Origin: Candidatus Phytoplasma meliae
GTDB taxonomy: Bacteria; Bacillota_I; Bacilli_A; Acholeplasmatales; Acholeplasmataceae
Direction: 5' to 3'
Assembly (NCBI RefSeq): GCF_016876135.2
Contig: NZ_JACAOD020000015.1
Span: forward strand, 1-24,819
Length of the DNA: 24,819 nt
Shown here: piece by piece, positions 15,751-23,412 of the stretch
How the letters are laid out: every line of letters begins with the position of its first letter
Position numbering within the stretch: the first letter of the stretch is position 1
Program-made: the position numbers and the translations under genes
The notes under the pieces: model-generated
Database searches by the model: none
Seen by the model: the letters and a program-made list of their open reading frames with translations, nothing else
What the model was told of the DNA's origin: nothing

Positions 15751-17037
15751 GTGAATAACAAAAGAATTTTAATACGCTTTGGAGAATTGTTTTTAAAAGG
15801 TAAAAATAAAATATATTTTATTCAAAAATTAAAAAAAATTTTACAAAACAAAACAAAAGACTTAAATAATATCGATTTGCAAATTAAACATGATTATGCT
15901 TATATAGATTATCCTTTAAATTTAGAAAAACAAATTTTAACAAGATTATCTTATGTATCAGGTATTTCTTCATTTGTAATAGCTACTCAAGCTCAAAAAA
16001 ATCTTGATGACATCGTAAAACAAGCTTGTTCTTTGCTAAAAGAAAAAATTAATAAACAGGTTTTGTTTAAAATTGAAGTTACTCGAAAAGATAAAAGCTT
16101 TTTTTTAACTAGCATGGAATTAACTCAAAAAATCGCTCCTTTGATTTTAGAACCTTTTACAAAATTATTGCATGTTGATGTTAAACAACCACAAGTGATT
16201 TTAAATATTGAAATTAGAAAAGAAACAGTTTATCTTTATTGCAATGATGACCAAAAAGAAGCTTTAGGAGGATTTCCTAACTCTTCTATTGGAAAAGGTT
16301 TAGTGCTTTTAAGCGGCGGAATTGATTCTCCAGTAGCGGCTTATTTAGCAATGAAAAAAGGAATTGTAGTAGAATTATTTCATTTTGAATCAACCCCTTT
16401 AACTCCTTTAGAATCGGTTCAAAAAGTTATTGATTTAACAAAAATTTTAAGTCGCTATTCTATTAACAATCAAATAAAATTGCATTTGGTCCCTTTTAGA
16501 TCTTTGCAAGAGGTTATCAGCAAAAAGGTTTCTGACTCTTATATTATTAATATTATGCGTCGAATGATGTACCGTTTAGCCGCTAATTTCGCACATTCAA
16601 ACAAGCATTTATGTTTAATTAATGGGGAATCAGTAGGACAAGTAGCTAGTCAAACTTTAGAAAGTATGCAAACTATTGAACAAGTTACCAATATCAATAT
16701 TTTAAGACCTTTGATTACTATGGACAAAGGTGAAATCATTAGAATTGCTAAGCATATTGATACTTTTAACATTTCTGTTCGCCCTTTTCAAGATTGTTGT
16801 ACCCTTTATTTACCTAAATCCCCTGCAACTAAACCTAATATTTTAAAAGCCGAACGAGAAGAGTGTTTTTTTGACTATCAAGATCTATTGAAGATTATTT
16901 TAGAAAAAACAATTACTTTAAAAATTAAAGAAAACTCATCATTTAATATTTTAGATTTTGGTTTTTTTGATGTTCAAGAAGCGGTTGCTAATTTTTGTCA
17001 ACAAAATCCAAATCAAAAAATAGTTTTAAAAAAATAA
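15751..17037 (+). CDS. thiI: tRNA 4-thiouridine synthase ThiI
   Basis: ThiI activates uridine 8 of tRNAs with ATP and adds sulfur relayed from a cysteine desulfurase. The N-terminus (ILIRFGELFLKGKNKIYFI) is the ferredoxin-like part, followed by the THUMP domain. The PP-loop SGGIDS is at residues 188-193. A conserved Cys pair (Cys349-Cys350, in FQDCCTLYLP) sits where the catalytic cysteine is found. No rhodanese domain is fused, as usual in Gram-positive relatives. The start is GTG behind GGTGAGG (15736-15742). At 428 residues it is slightly longer than many. Phytoplasmas are not known to make thiamine, so tRNA thiolation is the likely role. Confidence 0.92.
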   Translation: MNNKRILIRFGELFLKGKNKIYFIQKLKKILQNKTKDLNNIDLQIKHDYAYIDYPLNLEKQILTRLSYVSGISSFVIATQAQKNLDDIVKQACSLLKEKINKQVLFKIEVTRKDKSFFLTSMELTQKIAPLILEPFTKLLHVDVKQPQVILNIEIRKETVYLYCNDDQKEALGGFPNSSIGKGLVLLSGGIDSPVAAYLAMKKGIVVELFHFESTPLTPLESVQKVIDLTKILSRYSINNQIKLHLVPFRSLQEVISKKVSDSYIINIMRRMMYRLAANFAHSNKHLCLINGESVGQVASQTLESMQTIEQVTNINILRPLITMDKGEIIRIAKHIDTFNISVRPFQDCCTLYLPKSPATKPNILKAEREECFFDYQDLLKIILEKTITLKIKENSSFNILDFGFFDVQEAVANFCQQNPNQKIVLKK

Positions 17038-17140
17038 ACAAGAATACTTTAATGAAAAGCACAAATTGAGTTAATATGAATTTATTAACGCTAAAATTAT
17101 TAGTTTCATTGAAATAAGAATTATTTAAAAGGGAAATTAA

Positions 17141-17872
17141 ATGATTACTTCTAAACAAAATCCTACTTTTAGAAAGTTAAAAAAGTTAAAATTAAAAAAA
17201 TATCGCGATTTATACCAACAATTTTTAATATATGGCGATCATTTAATTGAACAAGCTGAACAAGAACAAAAAAATAATAAAAACAACTTTTTTATAGAAA
17301 TTTACACATCTTCTCATACCAAAAAAGGGATTTTTATTGCTCCTGAATTAATGAAAGAATTGTCTCAAACAAAAACAGTTTTTGATCAAATAGCCCTTTG
17401 TCAATTCGCTTTATCATCTGAATTGGATTTGATTCATAATAAAATTTTAGTATTAGAAGATATTCAAGATCCTGCAAATCTTGGCGCTTTAATGCGTAGC
17501 GCAGTTGCTTTTGGTTTTAATCAAATTTTTCTTAGTTTTAATAGCGCTGATTTTTATCATGAAAAAACCATCAGAGCTAGTCAAGGGGCTTTATTTAACC
17601 TTGTTTTGCAAAGAGGCAACATTAAAAAGTTTTTAGAACAAGCTAAACAAAAAGGATATCCAGTTTTTATCACTTTACCACATCAAAAAGCTAATATTTC
17701 TTTGGAAAAGGCTAAATCTTATTTAAAAAAAATTTTAATTTTAGGAAACGAAGGATCAGGCATTTCTCTTACAGTAACATCACTTGCTGATTATTGTTTA
17801 AATATTCAAACTCAACAAGTAGAAAGTTTGAATGTAGCAGTTGCTGGTAGTATTTTGATGTATCTTTTATAA
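17141..17872 (+). CDS. SpoU/TrmH-family RNA 2'-O-methyltransferase
   Basis: The SPOUT trefoil-knot motifs are all present: VLEDIQDPANLGALMRSAVA, LILGNEGSGIS and VESLNVAVAGSILMYLL. The N-terminal part (ITSKQNPTFRKLKKLKLKKY) is the short substrate-binding region found in rRNA methyltransferases of the RlmB/YsgA type. Such enzymes methylate a ribose 2'-OH in rRNA or tRNA with AdoMet. At 243 residues it is complete, with AAAAGGGAA ahead of the ATG. The exact target base cannot be told. It lies 100 bases downstream of thiI, so these two RNA-modifying genes may share a transcript. Confidence 0.9.
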   Translation: MITSKQNPTFRKLKKLKLKKYRDLYQQFLIYGDHLIEQAEQEQKNNKNNFFIEIYTSSHTKKGIFIAPELMKELSQTKTVFDQIALCQFALSSELDLIHNKILVLEDIQDPANLGALMRSAVAFGFNQIFLSFNSADFYHEKTIRASQGALFNLVLQRGNIKKFLEQAKQKGYPVFITLPHQKANISLEKAKSYLKKILILGNEGSGISLTVTSLADYCLNIQTQQVESLNVAVAGSILMYLL

Positions 17873-17970
17873 GATTAATTTTTACTACATAATTAAAATA
17901 TTTAAAAACAACAAACCCGAAACAAAAAAAAAGAAGCAAAGAAAAAAGAAAGAATAAAAAGGTTGAAACA

Positions 17971-18516
17971 ATGAACATATTACACGACATTAATCCTAAA
18001 AGAATTACAAAAGACAAATTTATTGCAGTTATTGAAATTCCTCAAGGAAGTAAAAAAAAATATGAAATCGATAAGGAAACAGGAATGTTAATGATAGATC
18101 GTTTTTTAACTACTTCCTTCAGATACCCCGCTAATTATGGCTTTATCCCCTTAACTCATTGTGAAGACAATGATCCTTTAGATGTTTTAGTTCTATCTCA
18201 AGAAAACCTTGCTCCTATGACTTTAGTAGAATGCCGTCCTTTGGGTGTTATTAAAATGATTGATAATCATGAATTAGATGAAAAAATTATTGCAGTTCCA
18301 ATAGCTGATGCTTTTTGGAAACATTGCCATGAATTAACAGATGTTCCTAATTCTTTATTAGATGAAATAAAGCATTTTTTTCAACATTACAAAGAATTAG
18401 AACATAAAAACGTAACTATTGAAAATATCAAAGGGAAAGAAGCAGCTTTGCTGGCAATTGAAAAAAGTATTCTTTGTTATCAACAAGTTATTAAACCAAA
18501 TTTAAAAAAAGCGTAA
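17971..18516 (+). CDS. ppa: Inorganic pyrophosphatase, family I
   Basis: The enzyme splits pyrophosphate and so pulls nucleic-acid and aminoacyl-tRNA synthesis forward. The metal-binding signature EDNDPLDVLVL holds Asp66, Asp68 and Asp71. Other conserved blocks are FIAVIEIPQGSKKKYEIDK, RYPANYGFIP and KIIAVPIAD. At 181 residues it is the normal soluble size. AAAAAGG precedes the ATG within a purine-rich leader (about 17915-17965). It is not tightly linked to its neighbours. Confidence 0.95.
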   Translation: MNILHDINPKRITKDKFIAVIEIPQGSKKKYEIDKETGMLMIDRFLTTSFRYPANYGFIPLTHCEDNDPLDVLVLSQENLAPMTLVECRPLGVIKMIDNHELDEKIIAVPIADAFWKHCHELTDVPNSLLDEIKHFFQHYKELEHKNVTIENIKGKEAALLAIEKSILCYQQVIKPNLKKA

Positions 18517-18655
18517 TTTCATTTTTTAATTGCAACAATCACTTTTAGTTATTTTATGTACCTTTAATTAAGTTTGTAACCACATAAGCATTAGCATTAA
18601 ATGCTTCCTCTCTTTTAATTTTTGTAAGATTTTATAAGAAAGTGTATTTTTGATT

Positions 18656-19108
18656 ATGAAAACAATAATTACTAATAAAAAAGCATTTTATGATTTTTAT
18701 TTAGAGAAAAAAAAATATCATGCAGGGATTCAATTATTAGGAAGTGAAGTTAAATCAATTCGTTTAGGAAAAATCAATCTCACTAATTCTTATATTTATA
18801 TCAAAAATCAAGAGATTTTTATAGTTAATATGGTTATTTTAAACTACCCTTTCAGTTGTTGCTTGCAATGCGATGAAAATAGAACCAAAAAACTTTTATT
18901 ACTCAAAAAAGAAATTATCCAAATTCAAAATAAAATTAAAACTCAAGGATTTTCAGTGATTCCTTTAAAAGTTTATTTTAACAAAAATTTAGTAAAAATA
19001 GAAATTGTGTTGGCTAAAGGTAAAAAAAAACATGATAAACGAAATGCTTTAAAAAATAAAGATGCTAATTTATTAATTCAAAAAACTTTAAAAAAAATTA
19101 ACCAATAA
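18656..19108 (+). CDS. smpB: SsrA-binding protein SmpB
   Basis: SmpB carries tmRNA to stalled ribosomes for trans-translation. The barrel motifs [20 protein letters not shown] and [14 protein letters not shown] are clear, as is the basic C-terminal tail beginning [20 protein letters not shown], which enters the decoding site. I chose the ATG at 18656; a TTG two codons earlier is less likely. The middle is diverged (a Cys-Cys pair replaces the usual HER-type segment). The product has 150 residues. The tmRNA gene is not in this window. Confidence 0.92.
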   Translation: MKTIITNKKAFYDFYLEKKKYHAGIQLLGSEVKSIRLGKINLTNSYIYIKNQEIFIVNMVILNYPFSCCLQCDENRTKKLLLLKKEIIQIQNKIKTQGFSVIPLKVYFNKNLVKIEIVLAKGKKKHDKRNALKNKDANLLIQKTLKKINQ

Positions 19109-19206
19109 CAAAGTTTATTGAATTAACTATTATTTCTTTTTTGTTAGCTGCCCTGTTCCGAAATTTTATAAAAGATCAAAAAAACAATTTTGAAAACATT
19201 TATCAC

Positions 19207-19236
19207 TTGACTTAAAAATTTAAAAGTTTATCCAAT
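19207..19236 (+). promoter_or_regulatory. Possible promoter for the DUF2779 gene
   Basis: TTGACT (19207-19212) is followed after 18 bases by TCCAAT (19231-19236). This gives five of six and four of six matches, about 28 bases before the ATG. Confidence 0.35.
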
Positions 19237-19263
19237 CTAATTAGAAATTAACGGAAGTTGATT

Positions 19264-21108
19264 ATGAACATTTCAAAAACTCGTTTTATTAAATTTTTAA
19301 AAATGCTTAAATATTTAAAATACAAAACACTTTATCAAAATAAAAAACAATTTTTGCTAGATTTTTCTAATGAATTAAAAGTTTTAATGAATGAAGAAAC
19401 TTTAGATAAAAAAATAAGTTTTTTATTACAAACATATAATGATGAAGATCAAGAAACGACGAATTTAAATGAAAAACATTTAGAAATTATGCAACCTTAT
19501 TATCAACAATTAGAAATACTTTTAGGCAAATATCTTAAAAATAATTTTCAAGGAAATATCGTTTATTCTTTGGAAACGCACAAACAAAAAAAGTTTCAAA
19601 TGCAAAAAAAAGAACATCAATTATATTGTTTTTTAGATGGCTATCAAGAAGATGAAACAACTATTCGTATTTTTGAAGCTAAAGCAACCACTAGTCAAAA
19701 ATTTTTACAATTGCAATTTAAACACAATAATGGTCAAAAGTATCCTTTTTTTCAAAAAACAAACCCCAATCTTTTAACTCCTTATCTTTTCGAAGATAAT
19801 ATCGCTAACCCTTTATATCAAGATAAAATAAAAACATTAATAAATCCTGATTCAAAAGAAGGGCGATATATATATGATTTAACTTATCAAAGATTAGTTA
19901 TTGAAAATAGCCTTAAATTAGCACAAAAAAAGAAAAAAAGAAAATATTATTTAGTTGTATTTAATGCAGATTATGTGTTAAAAAAAAATAATTGTAATTC
20001 TTTTGATGATCCTAATATAATGGCTTTTATTGATTTAACTTTGATAACCGAACAAGGACAACAAATATTAGAACAAGATAGCGATGTTTTAACTTTTCAT
20101 TTATCTAACAAAAACCAATCAAATTTAACTAAAACACATTTTTTACCTGAAAAAATTGCAACTTTTTATGAAAAAATACCTCCTAAAAACAGCCTTTTTA
20201 CCTTTTTATTTAATCACCATGGTTTCTGTGATGGTCAAAAAAAATATCATTTAGAAGATTTAATTGAACAAAAGTATTATCATACGCTAGATGTACCTAT
20301 TAATTATCTTCATCGCTTGGATAACCGAATTCAACAAAAAGTGATAGCAACCAAACTTCCTTATTATTGTTTTGATAAAATTGAATTAGGTCTTAAAACT
20401 TTAAAATACCCTCTTTATTATTTAGATTTCGAATCTTTTCCATGTCCTTTTCCTAGATTGTTTGGAGAAAAACCTTATAGTCATTCTCTTTTTCAATTTT
20501 CTTTACACATTGAAGCAACTCCCAATTCATGTCATCAAGAATTAAATCATGTTTCTTTTTTAGCTCCTAATCATCAAGATCATCGCAAAATATTAATTAC
20601 AAAGTTAATCAACGCCATTAAAGATGATGGTGGCTCTATTATTGTTTATCATCAGTCTTTTGAAAAAAACCGTTTAAAAGAATTATCTTTGTTATTTCCA
20701 GAATATCGTTTACAATTAGAAAAATTAATTACCAGAATTTTTGATCTTAAAGATCTTTTAAAAGGGAATGCTAATTTTTATCAAAAATTAGGTTTATCAA
20801 AAGAAAAAGCAACAGGAATTAATTTTTATCACCATTGTTTACAAGGGTCTTTTTCCATTAAAAAAGTGGCTCCTTTATTTTGCAACCTTTCTTATGCTGA
20901 TCTTGTTGTTCAAAATGGTATCGAAGCTTTTTTAACTTATATTCAATTACCTTTGATGTCTGAAAAACAATTTCAATTGCAATATCAAGCTTTACAACGT
21001 TATTGTCAACAAGATACTTGGGTCATGGTAGAAATTTTAAAAAATTTACAAATCAAAAACAAAAATCGTAATTTCCCTCACCTTACTTTTAAAGATATTG
21101 TTGTTTAA
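19264..21108 (+). CDS. DUF2779 protein: predicted PD-(D/E)XK nuclease plus DEDD-type exonuclease
   Basis: The start is the ATG at 19264, six bases after GGAAG. In the N-terminal half, Asp125 (CFLDGYQ) and Glu138-Ala-Lys140 (IRIFEAKATT) form the D...ExK pattern of RecB-like nucleases. The C-terminal half has the DUF2779 layout: YYLDFESFP (Asp388, Glu390), VYHQSFEKNRLKEL (Glu467) and YCQQDTW (Tyr580, Asp584). These correspond to the Exo I, II and III motifs of DnaQ-like 3'-5' exonucleases, with Glu in place of the usual Asp in Exo II. The 614 residues are consistent with this two-part family found in Mollicutes and others. It probably processes DNA or RNA, but the substrate is unknown. It lies after smpB with its own likely promoter. 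Confidence 0.8.
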   Translation: MNISKTRFIKFLKMLKYLKYKTLYQNKKQFLLDFSNELKVLMNEETLDKKISFLLQTYNDEDQETTNLNEKHLEIMQPYYQQLEILLGKYLKNNFQGNIVYSLETHKQKKFQMQKKEHQLYCFLDGYQEDETTIRIFEAKATTSQKFLQLQFKHNNGQKYPFFQKTNPNLLTPYLFEDNIANPLYQDKIKTLINPDSKEGRYIYDLTYQRLVIENSLKLAQKKKKRKYYLVVFNADYVLKKNNCNSFDDPNIMAFIDLTLITEQGQQILEQDSDVLTFHLSNKNQSNLTKTHFLPEKIATFYEKIPPKNSLFTFLFNHHGFCDGQKKYHLEDLIEQKYYHTLDVPINYLHRLDNRIQQKVIATKLPYYCFDKIELGLKTLKYPLYYLDFESFPCPFPRLFGEKPYSHSLFQFSLHIEATPNSCHQELNHVSFLAPNHQDHRKILITKLINAIKDDGGSIIVYHQSFEKNRLKELSLLFPEYRLQLEKLITRIFDLKDLLKGNANFYQKLGLSKEKATGINFYHHCLQGSFSIKKVAPLFCNLSYADLVVQNGIEAFLTYIQLPLMSEKQFQLQYQALQRYCQQDTWVMVEILKNLQIKNKNRNFPHLTFKDIVV

Positions 21109-21257
21109 TTTAATTATTAAACTTAAAATCAATTTAATTACTTAAAAAACAACCCCTCATTTAATTTTTTTATTAAGCGCGCTTAGACCAAAAAGTTGGA
21201 CTTTGAAAAAGTGTTTTTTTGATTTAAGTTTAGTGTCTTTGAAAAGGACAAATTAAA

Positions 21258-21392
21258 ATGTCAAGTAATGATATATCAAGTAAGTAAAAAAGACAATATT
21301 TGACAATAAAAGATTTTTTAGCTGTTTTAATTTGTGGTTCTTTAATAGGTCATGGTTTATTGTGTGCGGTTGATTATTATTTAATTAAATAA
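21258..21392 (+). pseudogene. Small membrane-protein gene with an in-frame stop
   Basis: ATG at 21258, preceded by AAAGG, reads MSSNDISSK and then TAA (21285-21287). The same frame continues without another stop as KRQYLTIKDFLAVLICGSLI and GHGLLCAVDYYLIK to 21392. The second part has one good membrane helix. A single substitution would restore a 44-residue protein. No family is recognised. It begins a row of three very small genes. A 12-base palindrome TAAGCGCGCTTA lies upstream at 21174-21185. Confidence 0.45.
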
Positions 21393-21416
21393 AAAAAGGA
21401 TTGGTAAAAAAATAAA

Positions 21417-21620
21417 ATGATAGAATTAACTTTTATTCATAAAATGTTGTTATTGCATTTAGTAGTATTTTTAATGAATACAATTGGTGCTATAAAGTTT
21501 TATATTAAATATTATGATAAAAACAAATCAATTTTAAGTTTTTTAATTTCAATGCTTTTAGGGAATGTAGTTAGTCATGGTTCTATATTTATGGCCTTTT
21601 ATTTAACAATTAATAAATAG
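21417..21620 (+). CDS. Small two-helix membrane protein, function unknown
   Basis: The product has 67 residues with two hydrophobic segments (about 6-28 and 40-63) around a charged turn KYYDKNKS, the size and shape of a small holin-like or phage/plasmid-type membrane protein. No family is recognised. The ribosome binding site is distant (AAGGA about 16 bases upstream). It sits between two broken mini-genes, so it may belong to a decaying mobile fragment. Confidence 0.5.
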   Translation: MIELTFIHKMLLLHLVVFLMNTIGAIKFYIKYYDKNKSILSFLISMLLGNVVSHGSIFMAFYLTINK

Positions 21621-21630
21621 GAGAAAAGAA

Positions 21631-21752
21631 ATGGAAAGTAAACAACAACCAAAAAACTTACTAAAAAAGGACTTTTAGTAGAGAAAGGACTTTTATTAAA
21701 ATATAAAGTTCAGTCATTAAGAGAAAAACAAGAACGTGCACTGTTTTCTTAG
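21631..21752 (+). pseudogene. Small gene with an A-tract frameshift
   Basis: AGGAG (21619-21623) precedes ATG 21631. The first frame reads MESKQQPK and then soon stops at 21678. One more A in the run of six near 21652-21657 would give MESKQQPKKLTKKGLLVEKG and LLLKYKVQSLREKQERALFS to 21752, a lysine-rich protein of about 40 residues. It follows the previous small gene by ten bases, so the three mini-genes were probably one operon. Confidence 0.45.
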
Positions 21753-21773
21753 TATTTATTAATTTTTTGAGCA

Positions 21774-21807
21774 TAAAAAAAGAACTAATCTTGAAAGATT
21801 GGTTCTT
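21774..21807 (-). terminator. Terminator of the minus-strand exported-protein operon
   Basis: AAGAACTAATCT (21780-21791) pairs with AGATTGGTTCTT (21796-21807) with one G:T pair and loop TGAA. Read on the minus strand, a run of six T follows the stem (complement of 21775-21780). It lies four bases after the stop of the second gene. Confidence 0.75.
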
Positions 21808-21811
21808 GGGA

Positions 21812-22267
21812 TTATGGGGTTAAGCTGAAGCCTGGCGCAACTGAGATTTCGCATTCGCCTTGAACGAAATAGTCGTTTTCGTCTCGGATGAGAATAGTTA
21901 TTTTTTTTGGTATGAGGGGTGACTCGGAGCTGTTTCGCCAGTTGAGCCATGACACGAAGTTAAATCGCGGGTTAAATCGCGGGTTAAAAGGTTGTTCTGG
22001 ATTTTTGAAAGAGACGAAATGTCGATTATCAAGGTTAATAATGCCGTAGTTAAGCAAAAGTTGGCAAATTTCTTCTTTGGTTTTGCATTCAAGAAGTTTT
22101 GCTTTTAGTTCATCATTATCGAGTTCGTTGGAGAGATTTTTCTTTTCGGGTTTTAGAGGTTGCATTTTTTGATTAGAATTAGTTGATTCATTTAATTGGA
22201 ACTCTATGGTTGTGGAAGCGATATTATTATGATATGGGAAACTAGGTTCATTATTCAACAAGTTCAA
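21812..22267 (-). CDS. Hydrophilic protein of unknown function, second gene of minus-strand pair
   Basis: The frame starts at a TTG (complement of 22265-22267), 17 bases before the end of the upstream gene, with no Shine-Dalgarno sequence. Translation would therefore depend on coupling. The 151 residues have no signal or membrane segment. They include a polar N-terminal third, an acidic helix-rich middle (NELDNDELKAKLLECKTKEE) and a strand-rich end (KKITILIRDENDYF). A 12-base tandem duplication gives NPRFNPRF. Local G+C, especially CG pairs, is visibly higher than in the core genes. No family is recognised. It could also be the displaced end of the upstream gene after a frameshift, since both have a Trp-Arg/Lys-Asn followed by a strand motif near the end. 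Confidence 0.5.
   Translation of the reverse strand: MNLLNNEPSFPYHNNIASTTIEFQLNESTNSNQKMQPLKPEKKNLSNELDNDELKAKLLECKTKEEICQLLLNYGIINLDNRHFVSFKNPEQPFNPRFNPRFNFVSWLNWRNSSESPLIPKKITILIRDENDYFVQGECEISVAPGFSLTP
21960..21983. repeat. Two copies of a 12-base tandem repeat
   Basis: TTAAATCGCGGG occurs twice in a row (21960-21971, 21972-21983) and is followed by TTAAA. It lies inside the minus-strand gene and keeps the frame, adding Asn-Pro-Arg-Phe. Confidence 0.9.
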
Positions 22268-22853
22268 TTGGTATGTTAATTTTAACTGTATTTTTCTTCC
22301 AATTGGTACGAAAAGTGTTTAAGTCAGCTTCTGAGAAACCTGATAATTCTTCCTCCTTTAAGGTTATTTTGATAATTACGTCTTTAGCTTCTCCGGGGTT
22401 CATTTTTGGTTGTTTTGAATTGTTATATTCTGTCTCTGTTCCGTTTTGGTTGTAGTAATATTTAATGTTTAACAATTTGTTTACTTGTTCTTTTAAGATT
22501 GCGTTATCGTTTTTTATTTCGATTTCGTGATTACCTATTTTTAGGTGTAATTGTTCTGTTGGGGATAAGTTAGTGATTGTTGCTTGGTGTTTTATTTCTT
22601 TGGTTTCCTTTGTGTTGTCAAAGAGGATGGCATCTTTAGGGACTAATAATTTTTTAGAGTTTGTTTCACCATTATCTATTTTGATGATGTCTTGACGGGG
22701 TGCTAAGTTTACCGTGGTTTCGGTTACTGTTTTGGTTTTGTGATATTGACTGATGGCGAATATTCCACCGAATAATGCTCCTGTAGATAGGGTAATAATT
22801 GAAATGAAGATAATTGGGTTTTTTAACGTGTTTTTAATTTTAATAAAATTCAT
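22251..22853 (-). CDS. Exported or membrane-anchored protein of unknown function, promoter probably phase-variable
   Basis: The ATG is the complement of 22851-22853, with AAGGAG (complement in 22861-22870) correctly spaced. The 200 residues start MNFIKIKNTLKNPIIFISII and continue into a hydrophobic helix ending near LFGGIFAISQY: a Sec signal or anchor with a large outer part. The outer part is polar and strand-rich, with Asn, Lys and Thr dominating (ATITNLSPTEQLHLKIGNHE, KDVIIKITLKEEEL). No cysteine follows the helix, so it is not a lipoprotein. No family is recognised. It heads a two-gene unit with a promoter whose spacer is a pure homopolymer. The open frame extends upstream through the homopolymer, but that part is not translated in my reading. 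Confidence 0.7.
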   Translation of the reverse strand: MNFIKIKNTLKNPIIFISIITLSTGALFGGIFAISQYHKTKTVTETTVNLAPRQDIIKIDNGETNSKKLLVPKDAILFDNTKETKEIKHQATITNLSPTEQLHLKIGNHEIEIKNDNAILKEQVNKLLNIKYYYNQNGTETEYNNSKQPKMNPGEAKDVIIKITLKEEELSGFSEADLNTFRTNWKKNTVKINIPIELVE

Positions 22854-22895
22854 ATTTTTATTTCTCCTTTGTTTAGTTTTAATCACACATTTTCT

Positions 22896-22924
22896 ATTAT
22901 ACTCTTTTTTTTTTTTTTTTGCAA
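22896..22924 (-). promoter_or_regulatory. Promoter with homopolymeric spacer
   Basis: On the minus strand, TTGCAA (complement of 22919-22924, four of six) and TATAAT (complement of 22896-22901) are separated by 17 bases, nearly all A. The start codon lies about 42 bases after the -10. Gain or loss of one or two A would move the spacer off its optimum. Confidence 0.65.
22905..22920. repeat. 16-base T homopolymer (A on the minus strand)
   Basis: This is the longest single-base run in the window. It lies within the promoter of the minus-strand exported protein. Its exact length may vary between cells or be hard to sequence. Confidence 0.85.
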
Positions 22925-23158
22925 AAAAAACACTTAGTATCATTAATTTAAGGTTTAAAAATGGATTTATAATTAAAAAATATCGACATATTAAATTAAT
23001 TGACATATAAATTATTAGATATACTAAGTTTGAAATATATTTATATATCTTATCTACTTATTATCTGCTTATCTGCTTAAAACAAAGACTAAAATATCAC
23101 CAAAACTCATCTTTGGCAATTATTTTATGGTTTTTGTTAAAAAAATATCAAAAATGTC

Positions 23159-23187
23159 TTGACCAATGAAATAAAATAATGTATAAT
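23159..23187 (+). promoter_or_regulatory. Strong promoter upstream of the amino-acid ABC ATPase gene
   Basis: TTGACC (23159-23164) and TATAAT (23182-23187) are exactly 17 bases apart, five of six and six of six. It is 225 bases upstream of the ATG, leaving a long leader. Confidence 0.6.
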
Positions 23188-23280
23188 TATAATTAATATA
23201 CTTTTATTTTTTTATTAAAAACAATCCTCAAAATTGAAAAAGTATATAATTTATATTAAAGTTATTTTTAAATTGTATTG

Positions 23281-23298
23281 CAATCATGACAATCATGA
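23281..23298. repeat. 9-base tandem repeat with palindromic core
   Basis: CAATCATGA occurs twice in tandem (23281-23289, 23290-23298). The second copy contains the palindrome ATCATGAT. It lies in the leader of the ABC gene and could be a regulator site. Confidence 0.5.
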
Positions 23299-23412
23299 TC
23301 ACGTTTTTGATAAACTAAAAAATAATTTAAAAATAAAACAAAAATAAACTGTACTTTCATAATATTAGTTTTATCTTTAACAAAAAAACGGAAAAACGAA
23401 AGGAAGTAAAAA

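Larger units (their letters stand above)
22925..23412. other. Intergenic region between divergent transcription units
   Basis: No gene is seen. It holds short direct repeats TTATCTGC (23061-23068, 23069-23076), the strong promoter at 23159, a possible hairpin ATATACTTT/AAAGTATAT around 23196-23250 and the 9-base repeat at 23281. The transcript of the ABC gene would have a leader of about 220 bases. Confidence 0.5.

Noticed and set aside
17769..18017. Minus-strand frame across the methyltransferase end and ppa start
   Set aside because: It overlaps two firm genes and reflects the A-rich leader of ppa read backwards.
22854..23006. Upstream extension of the exported protein through the poly-T tract
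   Set aside because: It would translate the promoter and the ribosome binding site; the ATG at 22853 has AAGGAG and starts a proper signal segment.
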